Shown: in pieces, positions 56,782-64,000 of the stretch
Numbering within the stretch: the first letter of the stretch is position 1
Layout: each line of letters begins with the position of its first letter
Assembly: GCA_002286715.1 (NCBI GenBank)
Contig: NSJX01000003.1
Span: 856,680-920,679 of the forward strand
Length of the DNA stretch: 64,000 nucleotides
DNA from: Dentipellis sp. KUC8613
Lineage: Eukaryota; Basidiomycota; Agaricomycetes; Russulales; Hericiaceae
Direction of reading: 5' to 3'
Position numbers and translations under genes: made by a program
The notes under the pieces: generated by a model
Told to the model about the DNA's origin: nothing
What the model saw: only the letters and a program-made list of their open reading frames with translations
Database searches by the model: none

Positions 56782-59325
56782 CTATTCTGAATTACGAGGT
56801 ACCCTAGTACTAGTCTTGTCCCGACCCTGCTCCACCTCCCCGTCGCGCCCACCGCCAGTCCGCTCCAACGCGTTCCACGCCCTCACGACATGCTTCAGCT
56901 TCGCACTCAACCGCATCCGCTGCTTCTTCGACATCTTCGCCCGCGTCCTCTCGCCTCCGTGTAACGACCGGAATGTCTCTATCAAGGTCTTCAAGGGCGT
57001 ACCGCGCAGGTCCTCCGGGAAAGGCGCCACGGACGGCCACAGATCCAGCAACAGCCGGCGCGCGAACATGTGTGCTCCCATCGCGAAATATGCGCCCACG
57101 ATGGCATCGACGGCGGGTACGTCGGGCTTGACACCGGCATTGACCATCTCCTGCAGCACCCGCATAGCGCGATCGGCCTTCCCGGCACGCCCATACCCAC
57201 AGATCAGGATGGTGTACATCACAGCGCCAGGATGGACACCTGCCAGGCGTGCTGCGTCCATGACAGCCTCGGCTGCGGCAAAGTCGCCCTCGATGGCGTA
57301 CCCCTCCAGCAGCGCGCTGTAGTGGTGCTCCTCGGGGTACATGCCCTTCTCCAGCATTCCTTGGAAGACGTCCCGCGCAGCGCGCATGTCCATCTTCGTA
57401 ACCGCGTTGTACTTGATCGCTGAGGCGGTGACCGCCCGATCCGGTTGGACAGCTCGAGCTGACAACGACTGGAGTATCGGACGGACGAGGGGCTCCAAAG
57501 ATTGCTTGCCTGGAGGCTCGCAGGCAGACGATCTCGAGTCCCGAGGGATGCCCAGATATCCGTCGAGGGAGCGATATACCCCGGGTTCTCGCACGGCGGG
57601 GCTCGAGTGATCGCCTGGTGTCGCGAACCAACTGGACCGAAGCCGGGGGCGTTCGTGGCGCAGAATTGCGTGGAAGATGATACTGACATGTTTGACGGAA
57701 GGGCGGCCAGTGGACGATAGTAAAGCCTTCAGCGTCTTCAAGACCTGCCTGGGATGCGCCCGTTCCCTTCTCCCTAGGTAAGCCAGGAAGATTCTGATTG
57801 TTTCAGAATCAGGGGCGACCGAGCAATTCGACATCGATCTAAGGATAGCCCGCATGCCATCCAAACCGTGAGTGAACAAGATGCCTCGAGCTAGGGTATT
57901 GAAGACTTCTGCAGTCGGCCTGATACGATGCTGCAAGGACAGTGTTGAAGGAGGGATCGTGATGCCTAGGTCATGAATTAGACTTTGGGAGTCCGGGAAG
58001 TCACACGCGTCGACAATGGCGAAGAGTGCGGCAGCAGGGTCACTAGCAGACAGATGTACCCGCACGAGAGCAGCCACCACTCGTGCATCGGGTGTTATAC
58101 CTGCAGCTAGCATTTGCTGGTGGATAGTCGTGGCGGTTCGCCGATCTCCAAGATACGCCATATGATTGAGAAGGATGGTATAAGTGGCGACGTCGGGAGA
58201 GATGGGTGGAGGGGAGGGAGAAGCAGCATCCTGAGGCACCGACGCGCCTCCGTCCGCGATGGAACTTCCATTGGGGAATAAAAAGCGACCGACCGGGAGC
58301 TTGGATTGGTCGAAGAGCTGCAAAACGAAGGCAAGCTGTTCGGAGTCGTGGGTGTCGATGGCCAGTTGTGCCAGAGCATTCAGAATCAAGGTGGCCGTCC
58401 TTGCATCCGCGGTATGCAAAGCATCGAATGCGTGAGTCCGCACCATCTCGTCTGAGCCCAACGCTCTGTACGCGGCCACAATCGCGGCCTGCGTAGAAGC
58501 ATCGACAGGAAATCCAGCCTGCTGCATGCGACTGAGGACTTCCAATGCTTTGGGTAAATCGTGATTGCGTATGTGAGCAGTCAGGAGCATCTGGTATGAC
58601 CTTCGACCGGGAATTAAGCCTTCTCGGTTGAATTGTTCGACGACGTGGTCGAGCGCGGAATACTCTGCCATCTCCATCAAGGCCCGAATGCGCCAATCCA
58701 GCAACCGAACGCTCAGGCGACCAAGCTGACGACCACACAAAGCCACGAGAGGAGATATCAGGTGCCAGCGCCGAGCCGCGGCCATGTCCTTCGCTACGCT
58801 CTCGTAGATGCTCTTTTTGAGTACGCAGTCTAAGCGATGAGCGATAATCAAGACACGAAGTGCTCGAACAGGCTTTGACGTGGTGATCATCGCAGATGCG
58901 AGGCGACGCGTTTTGCGACCATCCAGGAAATACTGAACAGCATTGGATGCTGGCACGGTCTGCAGCCTCTTCAGGAGTGCGTGTTTGGGTGCATTCCGGA
59001 TGAAGGAGGCATCGATCACTGAGAGAAGCTCCGGGGGTAAGACGTCCAAGGACAGGGGCCGTGGGTCGAGAGGACGCTGTGGACCAATGGGAGCTGGCGA
59101 AGACGCGTGCAGAGCGGGGGCAGGGGGCTGAGTGACTTCTGGCATGATCACGTTTGGACTTGCGCGACTGGACATGGACACCTGCACTGCAAGCGCCACA
59201 GAACTCGAGCATCTCCAGTGGAGAGTGTCGAGGTGAACCGGCGTGTCGTACCACGCTCGTGGGGCGCAGACGGAGAGAATGTGATGAAGATGATGGCTGC
59301 ATCCACGGCCGACTCTCCAGAGCAT
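56782..59325 (-). CDS. Pentatricopeptide repeat protein, probably mitochondrial
   Basis: Single-exon gene of about 847 residues. The ATG at 59325 gives MLWRVGRGCSHHLHHILSVC, basic and hydrophobic as in a presequence; a TTG further upstream at 59358 is rejected. Repeats of about 35 residues run through the protein, for example RSYQMLLTAHIRNHDLPKAL, DVATYTILLNHMAYLGDRRT, HHYSALLEGYAIEGDFAAAE and VMYTILICGYGRAGKADRAM followed by VLQEMVNAGVKPDVPAVDAI. These are classic PPR units, which bind organellar RNA. The basic C-terminus (KMSKKQRMRLSAKLKHVVRA) may add RNA contact. I cannot assign it to a named fungal PPR factor. Confidence 0.88.
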   Translation of the reverse strand: MLWRVGRGCSHHLHHILSVCAPRAWYDTPVHLDTLHWRCSSSVALAVQVSMSSRASPNVIMPEVTQPPAPALHASSPAPIGPQRPLDPRPLSLDVLPPELLSVIDASFIRNAPKHALLKRLQTVPASNAVQYFLDGRKTRRLASAMITTSKPVRALRVLIIAHRLDCVLKKSIYESVAKDMAAARRWHLISPLVALCGRQLGRLSVRLLDWRIRALMEMAEYSALDHVVEQFNREGLIPGRRSYQMLLTAHIRNHDLPKALEVLSRMQQAGFPVDASTQAAIVAAYRALGSDEMVRTHAFDALHTADARTATLILNALAQLAIDTHDSEQLAFVLQLFDQSKLPVGRFLFPNGSSIADGGASVPQDAASPSPPPISPDVATYTILLNHMAYLGDRRTATTIHQQMLAAGITPDARVVAALVRVHLSASDPAAALFAIVDACDFPDSQSLIHDLGITIPPSTLSLQHRIRPTAEVFNTLARGILFTHGLDGMRAILRSMSNCSVAPDSETIRIFLAYLGRRERAHPRQVLKTLKALLSSTGRPSVKHVSIIFHAILRHERPRLRSSWFATPGDHSSPAVREPGVYRSLDGYLGIPRDSRSSACEPPGKQSLEPLVRPILQSLSARAVQPDRAVTASAIKYNAVTKMDMRAARDVFQGMLEKGMYPEEHHYSALLEGYAIEGDFAAAEAVMDAARLAGVHPGAVMYTILICGYGRAGKADRAMRVLQEMVNAGVKPDVPAVDAIVGAYFAMGAHMFARRLLLDLWPSVAPFPEDLRGTPLKTLIETFRSLHGGERTRAKMSKKQRMRLSAKLKHVVRAWNALERTGGGRDGEVEQGRDKTSTRVPRNSE

Positions 59326-61028
59326 GGACAGCCAGATTGACGTGGAGGCAGGGTCCAAGCACCGCGGGCTGGAGGGATGTTAGAGAAATCAAGAAAGTGA
59401 GCAGGAAACACTCACCGTACGGTAGCTAGCGGACGGTGCAGAAGGAGGCGGGGGGGCGACGTCGCAGAACGCCAACGGCGAGCATGAAAATCGCAGAGGC
59501 TGTCTTGTCTGGCCGCGACCGAACCCAGCGCGCGCCGCGGTCCCGCCCGGGTCCCGCCGCGTCGAGGCTTTCTCACGCATGCACCGTACTACACTCGCTC
59601 CTGATCTTTGTCTTTATCACCACTTGACGAAAATCATGTCCAACAAACCATCACTTTACTCCTGCTCCTGACACCCGTCGTGGTCGATGCGAATTTCTCG
59701 CCCTATTTGCATGCGGACACCGACCTGAAACACTCCAAACAGGCCGCAGCTCTTCCGGTAGGTCATTTGTACCTCGGTTTCCTCCGGTCATGCCTCCTTG
59801 CGGCGTCATTTTGTGAATGACTGGCGGTACACTTGACTTGTCGTCTGACACTCCAGCTCTGAGTTGACAAGACGTTCCGACAAACTTCCGGCCAACTATG
59901 ACACTTTCGTGACTCAATCGAACGGTCTTGGTCTATCCATTGCTCACCGTCGATGCCCTATCGCATCTCGCACCAATGCCGCAGAGCATCATTTCATGTA
60001 TGAGGAAATAGGAATCCAGGATGTATTCTATTCTATGCGGACCAACGATTGTCTGACTCAAACGGTCAGCCCCAAGTCAGCCCGTACCTTTTCCTTCTCC
60101 ATTCATAGATTCAGTCCGCTCCGGGATGAGACTTCCGCCCATTTTAATTGACGATCCCGATGAAAACTCCCGCGGTTGCCTAGCGCCCTGAGATGCCTCG
60201 TGTTCCTTCTTTTATCTTTCTCCGTGGGTCAAAAACGTTATTCTGAACGGTTCTCCGTTAGTGAAGAACATCCCCCTTTCATAAAAGTCGCCGGGCCATG
60301 CTCAACGGCATGGCACGGACTAATATACGTTTAACAGCAGTCGATCACTGTGCTAGTGGATTTAGGAATAAGGAGACCGGTGTGCGCTATTGTTAGCAAG
60401 AAGACAGCAGAGGCCGACGGCGTCTGGGGGCAATGCGTACAGGCGCCGGATGTGCGGAGAGAGGTGTAGCCAAGAAAGCACTGCAATCCGCCGCGATTGT
60501 TCAGTTTCTTACGCGTTGCCGGTAGCATGGTCACTCCGTTGCTACCGCTGATTTCATGTAATTGTCCCAAACAAGCACCTAACTTCATTTCGCACTCATC
60601 AGTAAGTTGTTGCCTTACACGCCTCACGCTGACAGTTCACTCCGTACTCACCGCCTCGTCTAAGGTCGCCATGGCCAACCATCTGTATGACCCAACGCCG
60701 CATCGCGATCTCATTGCTCGACAGATCTCTCTGTATAGCTGACGGCAAAAAAATTCCCGCCTGAGAGACCGCTCTTGTTGTCCCGTCACCTGTCCAGCAT
60801 GTAGTCACTTGGCGCCCTTGAGATCCACCAACCCTGTGGGATCTCCAATTCCCGAGGATTATGACAATCTCCCCCGAGTCCAGCCCTGACAACGGCATAT
60901 CAGCAGTTTCACCATGTGCATGGACTCCGACGCGCGCGTACCTGCGGTAGGGTAGTCCGACCATTAGTGGTATATAAAGGTGCGTTCTCAAAACAGTGGC
61001 TTCCATAGCCGTCCATCCCTCTGAGAAG
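59326..61028. other. Long intergenic region, no supported gene
   Basis: About 1.7 kb between the PPR start and the adenylation-enzyme start. One frame at about 59850-60151 reads somewhat protein-like (RRSDKLPANYDTFVTQSNGL then HHFMYEEIGIQDV) but has no convincing start and I could not join it to an upstream exon. A short frame starting at an ATG near 60672 gives only 23 codons. Both are left as unexplained. Confidence 0.4.
60971..60978 (+). promoter_or_regulatory. TATA box of the adenylation-domain gene
   Basis: TATATAAA lies 51 bp before the ATG at 61029. This is a plausible core promoter for that gene, with the transcription start expected near 61000. Confidence 0.6.
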
Positions 61029-62904
61029 ATGGCAAGATCCCATCTTTCTGTCCTCGAGACCAGCGCGTCCGTCTACGCATCTTCTCCTGCCTTTCGCATA
61101 CCCCGATGCGATCTCCAATCTGGCGAAGCTCAGGACTGGGACACCGTCACCTTCAGCCAGTTCCACCGTGACGTCGAACTCTTCGCAAGACACTGGGCAC
61201 GCAAGCTCAAAGGCGATCATGTTCCCCAACGGTCGGTCGTTGGGATGTGGTCAGTACACGTTGTCGTAGCCTTGCAGTCAAGTACTTACCCTCTGCAGGT
61301 TGGGCGGCATGACATACCTTGATGTTCTGCACATCTATGGTGTCTCGAGGGCGGGCTACATCCCGCAACTATTCAGCATACGCCTTCCTAATCCCACCGT
61401 CATTTCCGAACTCCTTCGCAAGGCCGGCGCCAAGGCCCTCATCTTTGATCCTTCCTTCGAGTCTGTTGTCGGCGAAATTCCCCTGCCTAGCCACCGATTC
61501 ATCGACATGGCTGATGCCGACCCTCAAGACGAGCCATTGCCTATTTTGCCTCCCATCACAGATGATGACATCGTCTTCGTCTTCCATACTAGTGGTTCTA
61601 CATCCGGAAGCCCAAAGCTCGTGCCGTGCAACTACACGTGGATGAACGCGACAATAAACAAGTCGTACCAAGTATCGAAGCCTATCCGAGATGGCAAGCT
61701 GGACGTTACAGTGTGGATGTAAGTCTAACACCGCCGCCTTACTTCCCATCTTCTCACTTTCGCCGCCTCATAGGGGAAGCATGTGTCACATCGGACAGAC
61801 GTTCAGTACGTTTGTTGCATAATTTTTCTTTCCTTCACATCGCTGATACGTAACCAACAGTGCTCATTGGCTCCATCCAGCACGGCACATGCACCATCCA
61901 GCCCTCCAAAATCGCCTTCTCGTCCGACGAGCTTGCTTCCATGGCGGTGAAGTGCGGGCTTAACCGTCTCAACCAATTTGCTGCCTTCCTCGCCATGCAT
62001 ATCCGCCGTTCCCGCGATAACCCCAAACTGCTATCTCTTTTACGCAGCTTTGATGAGGTTTTGTACAGCGGGCTCCCGCTAGTCCGGGAAGAAGAGGAGT
62101 TTGGGTATCAGCAGGGTCTCAAACTGCGTGTAAGTCTCGATCCATGTTTCCTTGAAATCCAATCTCACGTGTTTGTCCATACAGAATCTATTCGGCAGCA
62201 CCGAGTGTGGTGCCATGCTTTCTTCCATCGGCGGAGGAGACCACCGAGCTCCCTTCTTGCGCCCGTTGGATTTCACGTCCTACGGTTTTCACTCCGTGAT
62301 ACCGAAGAACGCCCCGATCCCTGAAGGGGGGCTTCAAACGACGTCTTCCCAGTTGCTTGAGCTCGTCATCCTGTCGGATTCAGGAGACTGCCCTCATTCT
62401 TCGTTGCGCGCCGCGGACGGACATTATCACACTGGTGATTTGTTTTACGAGGTCGAGCCGGGTCATTATCTCTTCCGCGGGCGAGATGACGACTGGATCA
62501 AAAGCGAGAACAGTCTGCGCTGCGATACCAAGTATGTTGTTGCCACCCATTTACGCCACTTTCCGTATTCTGACCTGCACGCTTTCAGGGCCATCGAAGA
62601 CAACGTCCGGGCGACCTGTCCGGAGCTGATCTCCGAGTGCGTGGTCGTCGGCAGCGGGCGCCCTTCGCCAGCGTTGTTTATCGAGCCGAAAACGGACATG
62701 GACCAAAAGAAACTGAAGCGGGAGATCCTGCGCCGTACACGCCAATTTCATTCGCGGCGGTACCTCCACGAACGCATCACCTCGGCGAACATGATTGTCA
62801 TCGTCGAGCCGGGCTCCCTTCCCAGAACAGTCACCAAGGGCAACATCAGACGGACGGCCATAGAAGAGCAATATCGATCAGTTCTAGACAGCCTATATGC
62901 GTAG
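61029..62904 (+). CDS. Stand-alone adenylation-domain enzyme (NRPS-like / acyl-AMP ligase)
   Basis: Member of the ANL superfamily of adenylate-forming enzymes. It starts MARSHLSVLETSASVYASSP. Core motifs are in order: FVFHTSGSTSGSPKLVP (A3, ATP phosphate loop), LFGSTECGAML (A5), YHTGDLFYEVEPGHYLFRGR (A7) and DDDWIKSENS (A8), and LPRTVTKGNIRR (A10, catalytic Lys). The layout resembles the A domain of fungal NRPS-like adenylate-forming reductases. No carrier-domain Ser motif, thioesterase or reductase domain follows; the stop is at 62902-62904 and no such domain is seen beyond it. About 550 residues in six or seven exons. It may be a free acyl-AMP ligase, or a remnant of a multidomain enzyme. 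No other secondary-metabolism gene is adjacent within the window. Confidence 0.88.
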
Positions 62905-64000
62905 GTCTTTGTGCCTTGCTTATTGTATATTCGCGGGGTTGTGGAAGGGGATCATATTTCGAGGGTACTCAGGGACATTGGCCTCGCTGCCTTTTTTCGT
63001 TCGTTTATTCCTGCACTCCATTTAGACACCATATCCCACATGTCTGCTCGCTGGACGGCGCAATAGATATCACTCTTACATACCACCATGTGTACGATAA
63101 TTTCATGTGTAATACTGCAAGCACGCAATGTACTGTACCTATATAATACGCACATCCATATCCATTCCTGTTTTTGTCTTATCCGAGCGAGACGCCTGAG
63201 GAGCGATAGTCAATACTACAGGGATATCGTTGCCTTCTTTTCGTAAGATTGGCGACGGCAACAATTGGCCTTTCCTGTTCCTTGAGGCGTTAGGGGCTTC
63301 GCTGATTCCTGGATGCGATACTCGGCTTGAGCGCCAGGTAACGTGAACGTCAGGCAAGCAAACATCTAAGAAATGCTATACTCATGGTGAGGAGCTGCGC
63401 AGGTGAAGAGGCTCGGCGTCATTTTCTACTTATGGCTCAGACGAATCCAAAATCCTGCGAGCACGAACGCGGAGCCTACGCGTGCGACACCGCCCCAGTA
63501 ATACTTGGACGGTGTGGCTCCAACTATATGTATCCTGTCACCACGCGTTTCGTCTGGAGTACAACGATGGCAGTAATTTGACCTTGACCGGATTGAGCTG
63601 CGACGGGTACGACGGAGGCGCAAACGATAGTCTCGACTACAGATCCGCCCGCCAAGCGGTGGCGAGCCGGTTGGTGCTGCACTGCTCATCTGTGCGGATT
63701 GATGGCAATGTCTGTTTCAGCATGCAGCACGCGGGCGAAAGTGAGCTAGAAGGACCGCGCTCATTAGCGGCACGCAAACATTGAGCGGAGGATACGACCT
63801 GTCTAAGGTGTCACAATTGTGATCGAGCCCAGTGACGACGGTCATATGCGTCGTGTGCGTATGTGGTTGTGGAGTGCCACAAACCTCTTTCCTAACGGTA
63901 AGAATCGCGCGAATAGGACAGGGATAGAGGATCCTTAGGTGGTGCCAGACTTGCCACCCCAGTATATGTAGCGGGTATGACCGAACCTGAATTTGAATAG
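62905..64000. other. Right-end region, no supported gene
   Basis: About 1.1 kb. On the minus strand a frame ending at 63426 contains KYYWGGVARVGSAFVLAGFW, a hydrophobic stretch that could be a membrane helix. It could be the last exon of a gene starting beyond the window, but no domain is recognised and I do not call it as a gene. Confidence 0.35.

Noticed and set aside
58043..59392. 449-codon frame on the minus strand overlapping the PPR gene
   Set aside because: Alternate frame of a GC-rich single-exon gene; it has Ser/Arg/Pro composition and no domains, whereas the PPR frame has clear repeats.
63426..63689. 88-codon minus-strand frame near the right end
   Set aside because: Only one hydrophobic stretch and no domain; could be a last exon but is not supportable from this window.

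Overview
This window comes from a filamentous basidiomycete fungus, most likely an Agaricomycete. Genes sit close together on both strands and are broken by many short introns (about 45-65 nt, GT..AG). The gene set is fungal: a mitochondrial processing peptidase, an alkaline ceramidase, an RSC4-like bromodomain protein, a HapX-type bZIP factor, a Gfd2-like nuclease-fold protein and a Pfa4-type DHHC enzyme. A BRCA2/Brh2 orthologue fits a basidiomycete better than a yeast. About 27 protein genes and one tRNA gene can be supported. I see no prokaryotic, viral or CRISPR sequence.

Layout. 1-9.4 kb: the 3' half of BRCA2, MPP alpha (-), an intron-containing tRNA-Cys (-), alkaline ceramidase, a small secreted protein, mitochondrial EF-Ts (-) and NAF1. 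9.8-19.8 kb: a SAS4-like chromatin protein, a mitochondrial-type protein of unknown function (-), PFA4 palmitoyltransferase, an RSC4-like double bromodomain protein (-) and an F-box protein. 20-29.6 kb: CutC (-), a HIT hydrolase, an Nramp metal transporter, UTP14 (-) and ubiquitin-L40 (-). 29.6-35.9 kb: an AT-rich noncoding stretch, a Gfd2-like gene with apparent frame breaks, delta-COP (-) and a 391-bp terminal-inverted-repeat element. 35.9-48.7 kb: a Ras-GEF with an N-terminal P-loop domain, DRS1 (-), SPB1 and an SLS1-like mitochondrial gene (-). 48.9-62.9 kb: a Git1-like MFS transporter (-), eIF3b, HapX, a PPR protein (-) and a stand-alone adenylation-domain enzyme. The last 1.1 kb holds no gene I can support.

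Themes. Most of the window is housekeeping. Ribosome synthesis is over-represented (NAF1, UTP14, ubiquitin-L40, DRS1 and SPB1, the last two as a divergent pair 226 bp apart), with eIF3b for translation. Several genes act in mitochondria (MPP alpha, EF-Ts, SLS1-like, PPR, one unknown). Metal handling appears three times, apart from each other (CutC, Nramp, HapX).

The signals most worth following are the TIR element with its dense internal repeats, the P-loop/Ras-GEF fusion, the frame breaks in the Gfd2-like gene, several micro-exons (3, 6, 15 and 17 nt of coding sequence), a GC-AG intron, and an adenylation enzyme lacking carrier and reductase domains. I did not find a convincing wholly new multi-gene system.
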